Shown in pieces: positions 28,413-37,526 of a stretch of DNA of 64,000 nucleotides. Source of the DNA: Sphingomonas sp. Ag1. GTDB taxonomy: Bacteria > Pseudomonadota > Alphaproteobacteria > Sphingomonadales > Sphingomonadaceae. The stretch is taken from NCBI RefSeq assembly GCF_000980895.1, contig NZ_LAZX01000094.1, forward strand, positions 1,206,575 through 1,270,574, read 5' to 3'. Numbering within the stretch: position 1 is the stretch's first letter; every line of letters begins with the position of its first letter. The translations under genes and the position numbers were made by a program. The notes under the pieces were generated by a model that did not search any database, was not told the DNA's origin, and worked only from the letters and a program-made list of their open reading frames with translations.

Positions 28413-29548
28413 GCCGGCCCCAGACCGAGAAGCGTGTCGAGCGGCTTCAGCCGGGCATCCCAGCCGTAGCGGCCGATCACCTGCCGCCGCGCAGCTGTGC
28501 CGAGTTGGTCGGCCTGCTCAGGGCGGGCGAGTAGTTCGCGGATCGTGGCCGCATAATCCTCCGGCTGCACCGCGACACGAAGGGTGCCGGCATGATCGAT
28601 GCCCTCTGCCGCGGCAGGGCTGGCGACCACCGGACGAGCCATCGCCATTGCCTCCAGCACCTTGTTCTGGATCCCGCGCGCGAGATGCAGCGGTGCAACG
28701 ACGACGTCCGCAGCGGCCAGCCAGGAGCGAACGTCGGCGACCTCCCCCGTCACCGTGACGCGGGGGCCGGCCAATGCGCGAACCCGGGGCGTGGGCGCAC
28801 GACCGACAATCGCGAAATGCGCATCGGGGAGCAGCGGCATGACCCGCTCGGCAAACCAGGCAACGGCGTCCACATTGGGGCGATAGTCCATCTGGCCCGT
28901 GAAGACGATCAACGGATGGGCTGCGGGCACCGGCGTGACCAGCGCCGGATCGTAGCGGAGCGTGTCGATGCCGTTTTCGACGGCCAGGCTTCCGGGAAGA
29001 AGCGCGGCCTCGGGTTCGCTGACGAACAGGCTGGCGGTAACGCGACCCGCAACCTGCCGCTCGAACGCGTGGAGCAGCCGTGCCTCGCGCTGCATCATCC
29101 ACCGCATCGGTCCGTGTGCATCGGCGGCGTAGGCGGCGAACTTCGCGGAATCGAGATCGACGAAATCCATGATGACGCGCGGGAACTGCCCCGGCAGATA
29201 TTGCGCCATCTGCCCCGAAAAGGCGTAGATCGCGTCGATCGACCGGCGGGCGAGCAGATCGTTCACCGCGGTCTTGATCCGGCAGTCGGCGAAGGCAGTC
29301 AGCGACACTGGGCGACCGGTGGCGAGTGCCTCGGCCGCGGCACGCACCTGCGACTTGGTCCGGCGCACCAGGATGCATTCGTCGACCCGCGCTCGGTGCT
29401 CTGGCGCAATGGCTCCGTCCTCCTCGACAAAGGCGACCAGATGCACCCGCGCCCGCGCTGCCAGATACGACAGGATGTTGAAGCTGCGGATGCGATCGCC
29501 GCGGTCAGGCGGGAACGGCGCACGATGCGCCAGGAACAGGATCTCCAC
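28409..29548 (-). CDS. XrtA-associated glycosyltransferase (TIGR03087 type)
   Basis: GT-B fold glycosyltransferase (GT4-like) of 379 residues. The N-terminus VEILFLAHRAPFPPDRGDRIRSFNIL is diagnostic of the PEP-CTERM/XrtA glycosyltransferase family. In the C-terminal half the donor-binding GT-B motif reads VVVAPLHLARGIQNKVLEAMAMARPVVASP, with the Glu of the nucleotide-sugar site. The start is GTG at 29548, one base after the FemAB gene's stop; a TTG at 29584 would overlap that gene and add a non-conserved 12 residues. Cytoplasmic side of the inner membrane, adding a sugar to the lipid-linked EPS repeat unit. Confidence 0.9.
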   Translation of the reverse strand: MEILFLAHRAPFPPDRGDRIRSFNILSYLAARARVHLVAFVEEDGAIAPEHRARVDECILVRRTKSQVRAAAEALATGRPVSLTAFADCRIKTAVNDLLARRSIDAIYAFSGQMAQYLPGQFPRVIMDFVDLDSAKFAAYAADAHGPMRWMMQREARLLHAFERQVAGRVTASLFVSEPEAALLPGSLAVENGIDTLRYDPALVTPVPAAHPLIVFTGQMDYRPNVDAVAWFAERVMPLLPDAHFAIVGRAPTPRVRALAGPRVTVTGEVADVRSWLAAADVVVAPLHLARGIQNKVLEAMAMARPVVASPAAAEGIDHAGTLRVAVQPEDYAATIRELLARPEQADQLGTAARRQVIGRYGWDARLKPLDTLLGLGPA

Positions 29549-29549
29549 C

Positions 29550-30575
29550 CTAGCCGAGCCCGCGGCTGATCCAGGGACCGACAAGTGTCGCCAGCGGAAG
29601 CGGCAGTTTCTTCCACCCGCGCACCATCAGGGCATATTTCGGGTTGAGGGGATTAACCTCTCGCGCGGGGCCGTCCGACCATCGCGCGTAGGTCAGCGGC
29701 ACGCCCTCGAACCCCCAGTTCTTCTTGAACGCCGCGGGCCCGGTCCCCGTCTTGGACCGGCCAAAGTCGAAATGCGTGCAGCCACGCGCGCGGGCATGCG
29801 CCATCAGCGCGAAATACATCCGGTCATTGGCGCGCAGCGCACGCGCCGCCACGGTGCCGCCGCCCCAAAAGGGATAAGCCACGCCGTTGAAATACAGGCT
29901 GAGGACGCTCGCCACGGCGCGGCCCTGCCAGCGCACCGTCAGAATGTCACTGTCGAGACGCGCCAGCGCCTCGGTAAAGAGGCGGCGGGGAAACACAGGC
30001 GTGCCCAGGTTGCGAACCGATTCGGCGTATACCCGGTAATGTTCGCCAGCGAGTTCAGCGCCGCCGGTGACCACCTCAAGATCGCTGGTGAGCGACTTGC
30101 GCACCTCGGCGCGCTGCTTGCGGGGGATGGCGAGCAGTTCGGCGTCGTCATCCGCCGCGAGCGGTCGCGCAAAGCCGAGATAGCTGCTGCTGTCGCTCGA
30201 CCAGCCGTCCGGCACCGGACCGCCGCGCAACTCCACGGAGGGACAGCCAAGCGCGCGGGCGGCGGCGGCGAGCGGCCGGGTGCCTTCGCCCAGCACGCCC
30301 CCGCCGACGGCGAAGCCAGCCGATACCAGCGCCTTGCCGAAGAGGGGGGACCGCATCTCGGTCAGCGGCAGCAGGCCGATAATTACTCCGTCGCGTTCGG
30401 CGATCAGGAAACGGCCACGCTGCCCGCAACCCACCTCCACCGCTTTCGTCCAGCCGGTCAGATGAAAGGGGGTGGCATCCGGGTGCGCGCGCACGAAGGC
30501 ATCTATACGCTCATCCTCGCCGACGGCATCGCGAACGAGGACCCGGTCCGCGACGGCACCCAGCGCGCCGCTCAC
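29550..30575 (-). CDS. FemAB family XrtA/PEP-CTERM-associated protein
   Basis: Protein of 341 residues with the duplicated GNAT (FemAB) fold. Landmarks are AHPDATPFHLTGWTKAVE near residue 30, GRFLIAERDGVIIGLLPL and, toward the C-terminus, YFALMAHARARGCTHFDFGRSKTGTG with FKKNWGFEGVPL. FemAB proteins transfer aminoacyl groups; what this EPS-linked subfamily acylates is unknown. The GTG at 30575 overlaps the deacetylase stop (GTGA) with AGGAA upstream. The frame is open further upstream but only as an antisense-like extension inside the deacetylase gene. Confidence 0.9.
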   Translation of the reverse strand: MSGALGAVADRVLVRDAVGEDERIDAFVRAHPDATPFHLTGWTKAVEVGCGQRGRFLIAERDGVIIGLLPLTEMRSPLFGKALVSAGFAVGGGVLGEGTRPLAAAARALGCPSVELRGGPVPDGWSSDSSSYLGFARPLAADDDAELLAIPRKQRAEVRKSLTSDLEVVTGGAELAGEHYRVYAESVRNLGTPVFPRRLFTEALARLDSDILTVRWQGRAVASVLSLYFNGVAYPFWGGGTVAARALRANDRMYFALMAHARARGCTHFDFGRSKTGTGPAAFKKNWGFEGVPLTYARWSDGPAREVNPLNPKYALMVRGWKKLPLPLATLVGPWISRGLG

Positions 30576-31411
30576 CAGCGCCGTTCCTGCACGGCCACGG
30601 CGTCGACACGGCCCCAGCGATGGCGTCCGAGCAGGCGGCGCAACTTGCCGGCCATGGCGCCGAGCCGGCTGTAGTGCCGCAGCCTGGAGCGAAGCGGGGC
30701 TCCAGCGACGCGCGGCTGGGCCGGATCGACCTCCCAGGGATGAAAGTAGAACATGCCCGCGTGGCCAGCCTGGTTGGACTGGCGTACCGCCGTGTCGGTC
30801 AACGCGGCCGGCAGCAGGCGGAAGAAGCCACCTCCGACGGCCATGCGCCGACGCGCCAGCTCGGCAGTGGAAACCGGCAGCTCGATCAACGATGCGTCGG
30901 CGAGGGGTCGCCACGGAAAACGTGGGCTCTCCCGCCAGCCATAATGGTCATGCGCCACAGGGGCCACGCTGGAGGAATAGGCATAGCCGTCCTCCGCCAG
31001 CACGGGATGCGCCCATGGCGTGCGCGTGTCGATGGAGAAGCTGGGCGCGCGATAGCCCGTCACGGCGACGCCGCCGGCATCCTCCAGCGCAATCCGTGCC
31101 CGCTGCAGATCGGCACGGAACTGATCCGCGGTCATGGTGAAAACCCGCTGATGATCCCAGCCGTGGCTAGCGACCTCATGCCCTTCCGCAACGATCCGCC
31201 GGATCAACGCCGGGTGACGATGCGCCACCCAGCCGAGCGTGAAGAATGTGGCCGTCACCCCTGCCTCGCCGAACAGGTCGAGGACGGCGCCGGTGTTCGC
31301 GACGACCCGGCTTTCGAGGCGGTCCCAGTCGTTCTTGTCGATGGTGCGTTCGAAGGCGCCGACCTGGAACCATTCCTCCACGTCGACCGACATTCCGTTG
31401 ACGATGGTCAT
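30572..31411 (-). CDS. XrtA system polysaccharide deacetylase (DUF3473)
   Basis: Carbohydrate esterase family 4 deacetylase of 279 residues. The NodB domain starts MSVDVEEWFQVGAFE (first metal Asp in DVEEW), then ATFFTLGWVAHRHP, HEVASHGWDH (metal His pair) and GYRAPSFSID. The DUF3473 tail follows with YSSSVAPVAHDHYG and FYFHPWEVDP. It probably removes N-acetyl groups from the growing EPS. The start MTIVNGMSVDVEEW is 1 base after the ATPase stop; the longer in-frame reading upstream lies in the ATPase gene. Confidence 0.93.
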   Translation of the reverse strand: MTIVNGMSVDVEEWFQVGAFERTIDKNDWDRLESRVVANTGAVLDLFGEAGVTATFFTLGWVAHRHPALIRRIVAEGHEVASHGWDHQRVFTMTADQFRADLQRARIALEDAGGVAVTGYRAPSFSIDTRTPWAHPVLAEDGYAYSSSVAPVAHDHYGWRESPRFPWRPLADASLIELPVSTAELARRRMAVGGGFFRLLPAALTDTAVRQSNQAGHAGMFYFHPWEVDPAQPRVAGAPLRSRLRHYSRLGAMAGKLRRLLGRHRWGRVDAVAVQERRW

Positions 31412-31412
31412 G

Positions 31413-32477
31413 TCATGCAGCCGCGCCGCGTACTGCCTCCAGGCTGCCGCGCGGGGCGGGCGTGTCGCTTTCCACCCAGTCGACCAGCAGCGTGAGGATG
31501 CGGCGCAGGGCGGCATCCTGCTCCTCCACCCGCGACTCCAGCGCGGCAATGCGCTGCCGCAGCTCGGCGTCGGTGTCGGCGCTAGGAGACACGGCCTCCA
31601 ACGGCGCGGACCGGATCGGGTCGGGCACGGCGCGCACCGCCGGCGTCACCCGTGCAGCGCTCGGCAGGTCCTTGGCGGCGTCGGCGCGCACGGTGTTGAC
31701 CAGCGCCGCATCGATCACCGTCGCGTCGGTGATCGCTGCGTGCAGCAGGACACGGCCCATCAACTGGTTCAACCGCCGCGGTACGCCGCCGGTCGCACGG
31801 TGCAAAACCTGGAACACGTTGTCGGCGAAATCGGGTGTGCCCTTCCACCCCGCAATGCGTAGCCGGTGGGCGACGTAATCGGCGACTTCCTCTGGCTCCA
31901 TCGGGTCGAGATGATGGATGGCGATCACGCGCTGGCGCAGTTGCTCCAGCCGGTCGGATCCGTTCAGCCGCTCGCGGAACTCGGGCTGACCCAGAAGGAA
32001 TATCTGCAGCAGCGCGCGGTTGCCGGCCTGGAAGTTGGACAGCATGCGAAGCTCTTCGAGCGCCGACACAGGAAGCGCCTGCGCCTCGTCGACGATCAGC
32101 AACGTGCGCCGGCCAGTCCGCGCGACTGCGTGAAGCCCGCGTTCGATCAGCGTCAGCAGCTCGGCCTTGGTTCGGCCTACGGGATCGATATCAAGCCCGC
32201 TCGCCACCACCCGCAACAGATCGTCCGCCTCGATCGCGGTCGACACGATGGTAATGACCGAAAGGTTCGCCGGATCAATCTGTTCGGTCACGTGGCCCAC
32301 CAGCGTCGTCTTGCCGGCGCCGATGTCGCCCGTGATGACGATGAAGCCCTCACCCTGCGCAAGGCCATAGCCGAGATAGGCCATCGCCTTCTTGTGCGTG
32401 GCCGAATCGAACCAGTAACGCGGGTCCGGCGTCAGCTGGAACGGGCGTTCGGTCAGGCCGAAATGATCCTCGTACAT
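31413..32477 (-). CDS. XrtA/PEP-CTERM-associated ATPase (ExeA-like)
   Basis: AAA ATPase of 354 residues of the TIGR03015 group, related to GspA/ExeA. N-terminus MYEDHFGLTERPFQLTPDPRYWF, Walker A GDIGAGKTTLVG near residue 50, Walker B LLIVDEAQALP near 125 and sensor region GGVPRRLNQLMGRVL. The last 90 residues are low-complexity with a short coiled coil (ELRQRIAALESRVEEQDAALRR). GAGGAAG precedes the ATG at 32477. Presumed to energise or regulate EPS export complex assembly. Confidence 0.92.
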   Translation of the reverse strand: MYEDHFGLTERPFQLTPDPRYWFDSATHKKAMAYLGYGLAQGEGFIVITGDIGAGKTTLVGHVTEQIDPANLSVITIVSTAIEADDLLRVVASGLDIDPVGRTKAELLTLIERGLHAVARTGRRTLLIVDEAQALPVSALEELRMLSNFQAGNRALLQIFLLGQPEFRERLNGSDRLEQLRQRVIAIHHLDPMEPEEVADYVAHRLRIAGWKGTPDFADNVFQVLHRATGGVPRRLNQLMGRVLLHAAITDATVIDAALVNTVRADAAKDLPSAARVTPAVRAVPDPIRSAPLEAVSPSADTDAELRQRIAALESRVEEQDAALRRILTLLVDWVESDTPAPRGSLEAVRGAAA

Positions 32478-32488
32478 ACCAAGCTTCC

Positions 32489-34108
32489 TCAGAAGGTATA
32501 ACGCGCGCCGAGCAGCGCCTGTGCCGACCATTGGCTATCGAAGCGTTCCTGGTCGAAGGTGTAAACGCCCAGCGACGCCACCGTGCCGATCCGGCCGAAC
32601 TGGTGGCTGTAGGTGCCCGTGGCGCCCAGGTTGAACACGCCGTCCGCGCCCGGCAGCCCGCTTTCATAATAATTGGCGAACAGATTGGCATCGACCTGCG
32701 ACACGCGGCTGAGCGCGCGTGACCAGAAAAGCTGCGCATAATAGCTTTCGTCGGTGATCCCGTAGGCGACGGTCCCCTCCGCAAGCTGCGGCACGTTGAG
32801 CCGGCGGTTGGCGTAGCCCGCGCCAAAGCCATATGCGGTTCGGCCACGACGGGTGGAGATCACGCCGTCGATGCCCCGCGCGCGATAGCTGGCGGTGGAG
32901 ATCGACTGGAAGACGTCGTTGAGACATGCCCCTGCGCCGCCGACGGCGCCTCCGCCGGGGTTGCCGCCGAAGACACAGCCGTTGAACTGCTGACCGAACG
33001 GGTTGGCCGAGCCCTGAAAGACGGTGGGCAGATCGCGCAGGCCGTTGCGCAGCTGTCGCCCGAACGTACCGATGCCATCGTACAGCACGATCTGGAGCCC
33101 GCTGTCGCGCGCGATGTTCCAGTTGAGCGAGCCGAAATAGGTGTCGCCGCCATAGCGGTATCCAGCGTTGGCCTGAAGCTCGAGCCGGGGGCTGGGCCGC
33201 CAGATCACCCCGGCATCGTAGATGAGGCCGTCGGTGTTGTAGGCGATCCGCGCTGGTGAGCCCGGATCAGTCACGAAGCGTCCGTTGCGATCGATCACCG
33301 GATTGCCGCTCGCGTCGAGCAGCGCGTCGCGCTGGGTCGTTTCGATCTTTTCGTAGCCCGCGCCCGCCCGGAGCGCGACGGTGCGACTGACCGGCACCGT
33401 CACGTCGCCCCGCGCGAAATACCCCTCGTATGCCTGGTCGAGCTGGCCCGCCTCCTCGCGTTCATACGCGCCACTGACCGTCACGCCGACGGGCAATACG
33501 GTGCCCGCCGCAACGCCGGCCGACGCCTGCGCCACGACGTTGCGCGAATCATCGTAGTAATCGAGCCGCTGCTGCCCTGGTGCGACCCCAGTCGCACGCG
33601 GCGCTTCCACCTTCGTGTAGCCGGCAAAGGCGGATGCTGCGATCCGCACTGGCCCGGCCTGCGTCGTGACGCTGGGACCGGCGTAGAGCGAATAGACCTG
33701 GGTCAGATTGTCGGCCGGCCCGACAAATGTGCCTGGCGCCGCACCGCGAATGTCGCTGCGCGCCCGCGTCGCGATGGCACCGCCCTCGATGGAAAAGCCC
33801 GGGGCGACCCGCGCCGAGGCACGGGCGAGGCCGGTGTGCACGCTATCGTCGGCGTAGCGATCGTTCCACTGGATCCGCCGTTCGTAGCGGTAGCTGACCT
33901 GCCCCTCGACATTCCGGCCCGAGACGCCGGCATCGACCCCGACCGCAACCTGAGAATAGGTCAGCACTTCATCGTTGGTGAGATCCGCTGCAACGACCTG
34001 CGAAAGCTCAACATAAGGCTGCACATAGCGGGTACGCGCCTCAGCCGCGTTGGACGCGACCAGCGCCGCCAGAGCGACGCCGCCAGCCAAGTGATGCCGC
34101 ACGCCCAC
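32489..34108 (-). CDS. TIGR03016-type PEP-CTERM-associated outer-membrane protein
   Basis: Outer-membrane beta-barrel of about 540 residues from the XrtA EPS cluster. A signal peptide (LAGGVALAALVASNAAEA) is followed by repeated amphipathic strands with aromatic turns (e.g. LELQANAGYRYGGDTYFGSL) and a C-terminal LLGARYTF ending in Phe, the BAM recognition signature. The start is taken as GTG at 34108, with AGGGGT upstream and 4 bases after the kinase stop; an ATG at 34129 overlapping the kinase is the alternative. Probably the EPS secretion or anchoring barrel. Confidence 0.86.
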   Translation of the reverse strand: MGVRHHLAGGVALAALVASNAAEARTRYVQPYVELSQVVAADLTNDEVLTYSQVAVGVDAGVSGRNVEGQVSYRYERRIQWNDRYADDSVHTGLARASARVAPGFSIEGGAIATRARSDIRGAAPGTFVGPADNLTQVYSLYAGPSVTTQAGPVRIAASAFAGYTKVEAPRATGVAPGQQRLDYYDDSRNVVAQASAGVAAGTVLPVGVTVSGAYEREEAGQLDQAYEGYFARGDVTVPVSRTVALRAGAGYEKIETTQRDALLDASGNPVIDRNGRFVTDPGSPARIAYNTDGLIYDAGVIWRPSPRLELQANAGYRYGGDTYFGSLNWNIARDSGLQIVLYDGIGTFGRQLRNGLRDLPTVFQGSANPFGQQFNGCVFGGNPGGGAVGGAGACLNDVFQSISTASYRARGIDGVISTRRGRTAYGFGAGYANRRLNVPQLAEGTVAYGITDESYYAQLFWSRALSRVSQVDANLFANYYESGLPGADGVFNLGATGTYSHQFGRIGTVASLGVYTFDQERFDSQWSAQALLGARYTF

Positions 34109-34112
34109 CGGG

Positions 34113-35246
34113 TTACCCCTGATGACCATAATAGCTGCCGAAGCGGCCGCCGCCCGGCTCATAGGACCGCGAATTCAGCACCAGACTGATCTGTTCACAA
34201 CCGTCGAGCAGCGCGACGGCCTCGCGCACATCCGCTTCCGTGGTCCGGTCGGCACGAACGACCAGCATCACCTGGCCGACCAGCAGGGCGAGGACGGAGG
34301 CTGGCGACGCGGCGAGCGCCGGCGGCGTATCGAATACGATGATGCGGCGAGGATCGTTGGCCAGCAGCTGATCGATCACGTCGCCGGTCCGCGCGCTGGC
34401 GAGCAGTTCCGTATCGGAATGGCTGCGCTTGCCGGCGGGCAACAGCGACAGTTGCGGCACGTCGGTGCGGACGACAAACGCCTCGGGATCGAGCGTTTCG
34501 TCCGCCAGGATGTCGAGCAAGCCGGTTGAATCATCGAGCCCGAGCGAGGCCATGATGTCGGGCTTCGCGAAGTCGCTGTCGACGAGCAGCACCTCGACAT
34601 CGCGCTCGGCGGCGAGGCTGATCGCGAGATTGATCGCGCAGAAGGTCTTGCCGTCACCAGGCTTGCCGGACCCCACCAGGATCGTGCGGGACCGCTCGCC
34701 CAACGGCCCTTTCGCGATGGCGCGGGCGTTGAGCAGCAGCTGCCGCTTTACCAGCCGGAACTCCTCGGCCAGCGCGCCGATCGGTGCGCCCGGGACGAGC
34801 ATGCCCTTCTCCGCCAGCATTGCCCGATCGATCCGCGCGATACCGTCGTCGTAGAGGATCGGCGCATCTTCTTCCTCGGCCCCAGCGCGAAGCTCGGGCG
34901 GAATGGCCATCAGCGTTGCGGCGGCCATCGGTGACAGCGCCTCGGCCCCCTCCGGCGCAGGCGGCGCAGCAGCGAGAAGGTCAAAGGTGAGGTCGAGCGG
35001 CTCGTCGTCAGCCGACGGTTGATCATGCGGCGCCGCCTCTGGCACGGTAGCGTCGACCGGGTCGTCCGCATCGGGGGGCAAAGCAACAGGATCGTCGGCG
35101 AGCAACCGGGTGGCGACCGGATCCTGCGCTGGCGCCTCCGGCGCCGACCCCGGCACCACGTCGCGGCGGCGGAGGTGAGCGCCAAAGTCGTAGACCTGCG
35201 CTGCACGCTCGATCAGCGACTCTTCGCGCTTTCTGGCGTTGGTCAT
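34113..35246 (-). CDS. XrtA-associated tyrosine autokinase
   Basis: BY-kinase of 377 residues. A long acidic, proline-rich N-terminal half (to about 150) precedes the kinase: Walker A GSGKPGDGKTFCAINLA, Walker A' VLLVDSDFAKPDI and Walker B IIVFDTPPAL. The C-terminal tail SYEPGGGRFGSYYGHQG holds a small Tyr cluster for autophosphorylation. With the Wzz protein upstream (ATGA overlap) it forms the split activator/kinase pair that controls polymer length. Cytoplasmic, bound to the Wzz C-terminus. Confidence 0.93.
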   Translation of the reverse strand: MTNARKREESLIERAAQVYDFGAHLRRRDVVPGSAPEAPAQDPVATRLLADDPVALPPDADDPVDATVPEAAPHDQPSADDEPLDLTFDLLAAAPPAPEGAEALSPMAAATLMAIPPELRAGAEEEDAPILYDDGIARIDRAMLAEKGMLVPGAPIGALAEEFRLVKRQLLLNARAIAKGPLGERSRTILVGSGKPGDGKTFCAINLAISLAAERDVEVLLVDSDFAKPDIMASLGLDDSTGLLDILADETLDPEAFVVRTDVPQLSLLPAGKRSHSDTELLASARTGDVIDQLLANDPRRIIVFDTPPALAASPASVLALLVGQVMLVVRADRTTEADVREAVALLDGCEQISLVLNSRSYEPGGGRFGSYYGHQG

Positions 35247-36766
35247 GCCGCTAATCCCCGCTGGAGCATTTCGACGCCAAGCAGCGCCACGTAGCTGACA
35301 CCCAGCGCACCGACGCCGCCAGCAAACAGCTTCAGGCGCTTGCGCCGCAGTTCGGCCTGCTGACGCGTCAGCATTTCGCCGATCGACCCGATCACCGGCA
35401 TGCCTGACGCCTTCTCCAGCCGCTGCGCCGTCGGGAACGTCGCCTGCACCCGGGACATGGCGAACGCGCCGCCGATGCCGCCAAAGATGCCGGCGATCAG
35501 CACGCCCGTCAGCAGCAGCACCCGGTTGGGCGCGGACGGTGCGCGCGGTTGGGTCGGCGGATCGATGACCGAGAATTTGACCGCGTCTGTCTGGGTCTGC
35601 GCCTGGCTGCGCAGGTTCACCTGTTCGCGCTGTGCGAGCAGACGATCGTATTGATCCTTGAGGACCGTGTAATTGCGCTCGATCTCACCCTGTTGCGCGG
35701 CGACCTCGGGATCCTCCGTCAGCTTCGCGTTCAGCGTGTCGAGATCACCCTGCAATTGCTGGCGACGGATGCGCAGCGCAGCGACATTGGCCTGACGGTC
35801 CGCCATCATCGATTGCAGCGACACATAGGCGGGATTCGGGACCCCGCCGGCGGCGGCGGCGCCCGCCGGCTCGCTGCGCGCAGCGGCCTGTGCCTGGGCG
35901 AGTTGGGCCTTCAGTGCCACCACGTCCGGGTGATTATCGGTATAGCCACGGCCACGCGCGTCGGCGAGCTGGCCCTGAATCGCAGCGACCCGCGCGCGTG
36001 CAGGGCCAACACCCGGCGCACCGCCCCCGCCGCCCGCGATCGTTGCAGGCGTACCGGCGAGTTGCCCCTGCAACGCAGCGAGGCTGGTCGAGGCAGCGGC
36101 GAGATCGCCGTCCACCTGGCTCAACTGCGCGCGCGCCGCGCCGATGCGGTCGCTGACCGATCCGGTGCCCGGCAGCGAGCCGAGGTAGCGGTTCTGAAAA
36201 TCGGCGCGCTTCGCCTCGGCATCCTGCAGCTTACCGCCGAGCGTTTCGAGCTGGCCGTCGAGGAACTGCAGCGTCTGGCTGCTCTGCTGGCGGTCGTCCG
36301 ACAGGTTGGTTTCGACGAAGATGTCGATCAGCTTTTGGGTGATGCTGGTGGCGAGCTTCGGCGACGCTGCGGTCGAGACGATCTCGAAAAGATTGTCCTG
36401 CTGCGCGGTGATCTTGATCGCATTCTGCAGCCCGGCAGCACGATCCGCGATGTCGCGATCGGACGAGACCGTCTTCGCCAGGTCGGTGCCGCGCACGACC
36501 TTCTGCAGGTTGACCGACGAGGTCAGCGTCTGGCGCACGGTGTCGATGTCGCGCTGCTGGTCGCCCATCGCCGAAGGGTCAGCGCCGGCGGGCAGGATGG
36601 AGCGCATCTGAACGAAGACGCGCGCCCGGCTTTCATACCGGCTCGGGATCTGGCTGACGGCGAGCCAGCCCAGGATGCAGATGCCCCAGGCGATCGCGAG
36701 CGCCAGCCAGCGCCGCGTCCAGATCGCATGGGCCGCGATCCTGATCTCTTCGTAAAGGCCGGTCAC
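35243..36766 (-). CDS. XrtA system polysaccharide chain length determinant (Wzz)
   Basis: Polysaccharide co-polymerase of 507 residues, inner membrane. One helix near the N-terminus (WLALAIAWGICILGWLAV), a long periplasmic domain with coiled coils (residues 150-400, many Gln/Ala heptads) and a second helix near 430 preceded by the proline-rich DPPTQPRAPSAPNR typical of PCP proteins. A glycine-rich insert (GGGGGAPGVG) lies mid-coil. The start is GTG at 36766. It partners the tyrosine kinase downstream and the export lipoprotein upstream. Confidence 0.92.
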   Translation of the reverse strand: MTGLYEEIRIAAHAIWTRRWLALAIAWGICILGWLAVSQIPSRYESRARVFVQMRSILPAGADPSAMGDQQRDIDTVRQTLTSSVNLQKVVRGTDLAKTVSSDRDIADRAAGLQNAIKITAQQDNLFEIVSTAASPKLATSITQKLIDIFVETNLSDDRQQSSQTLQFLDGQLETLGGKLQDAEAKRADFQNRYLGSLPGTGSVSDRIGAARAQLSQVDGDLAAASTSLAALQGQLAGTPATIAGGGGGAPGVGPARARVAAIQGQLADARGRGYTDNHPDVVALKAQLAQAQAAARSEPAGAAAAGGVPNPAYVSLQSMMADRQANVAALRIRRQQLQGDLDTLNAKLTEDPEVAAQQGEIERNYTVLKDQYDRLLAQREQVNLRSQAQTQTDAVKFSVIDPPTQPRAPSAPNRVLLLTGVLIAGIFGGIGGAFAMSRVQATFPTAQRLEKASGMPVIGSIGEMLTRQQAELRRKRLKLFAGGVGALGVSYVALLGVEMLQRGLAA

Positions 36767-36778
36767 GCGATCGTCCTT

Positions 36779-37426
36779 TTAGAACATGCTCTCGGGGATG
36801 ATGATCACATCGCCCGGTTCGAGCCTGACGTTGGCGGACGAATCGCCGTTCTTCAGCAGCCGGTTGATGCTGAGCTTGTATTCCTTCTGCTTGCCGGTCG
36901 CGCGATCGTAGCGGATCAGCCGCGCGCGGTTTCCGGCGGCATATTCGTTCAGCCCCCCGACGGCGATCATCGCGTCGAGCAGCGTCATGTTGGCGCGATA
37001 GGGTAGCGCGGCCGGCTTTTCGGTCGCACCGACGATGCGGACCTGCTGGCTATACGTTCCCGAAAAACTGTCGACGATGACGCTGACGATCGGGTCCTGG
37101 ATATATTCGGCGAGCGCCAGCTTCATGTCGTCGGCGAGCATCGCCGGGGTCTTGCCAACCGCCGGCATGTCGTTGACCAGTGGCGTCGTGATGCGGCCGT
37201 CGGGGCGCACCTGAACCTTGGCCGACAGTTCCGGGTTGCGCCACACGAAGATCTGGAGCGAATCGAGCGGGCCGATGACATATTCCTCGCCCGGTTGCTC
37301 CTTGCTGGCGACAAAGGCGGCCGGCGGCAGTTCGGGTCGGGCGCCGCCATTCGTCGCGCAGCCCGCCAGCATGGTGGCGGCCAGCAAGACCGGTGACAGC
37401 AAACTCAACCCACGCGAAACACGCAT
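36779..37426 (-). CDS. XrtA/PEP-CTERM exopolysaccharide export lipoprotein (Wza-like)
   Basis: Periplasm/outer-membrane export protein of 215 residues. The lipobox LAATMLAGC gives a lipidated Cys near residue 22. The polysaccharide-export domain follows (EYVIGPLDSLQIFVWRNPEL, RPDGRITTPLVNDMPAVG) and a SLBB domain (VRIVGATEKPAALPYRANMTLLDAMIAVGG). The ATG at 37426 with GGAGG upstream is used; in-frame codons before it lack homology. This is the first gene of the minus-strand run of ten ending with the amidotransferase. Confidence 0.93.
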   Translation of the reverse strand: MRVSRGLSLLSPVLLAATMLAGCATNGGARPELPPAAFVASKEQPGEEYVIGPLDSLQIFVWRNPELSAKVQVRPDGRITTPLVNDMPAVGKTPAMLADDMKLALAEYIQDPIVSVIVDSFSGTYSQQVRIVGATEKPAALPYRANMTLLDAMIAVGGLNEYAAGNRARLIRYDRATGKQKEYKLSINRLLKNGDSSANVRLEPGDVIIIPESMF

Positions 37427-37526
37427 CGAAAAACCTCCGTCGGGCGCACACAACCGGCACGGAAAACATGGTTCCCGACCAGCATCGCTCACGGTCAACT
37501 ATGTAAGTAAGAGGTGAAGATAGCGT

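Noticed and set aside
37427..37526. GGAAC box upstream of the EPS export gene, considered as an EcfG promoter
   Set aside because: No CGTT or close variant at 16-17 bases; only the first box matches.
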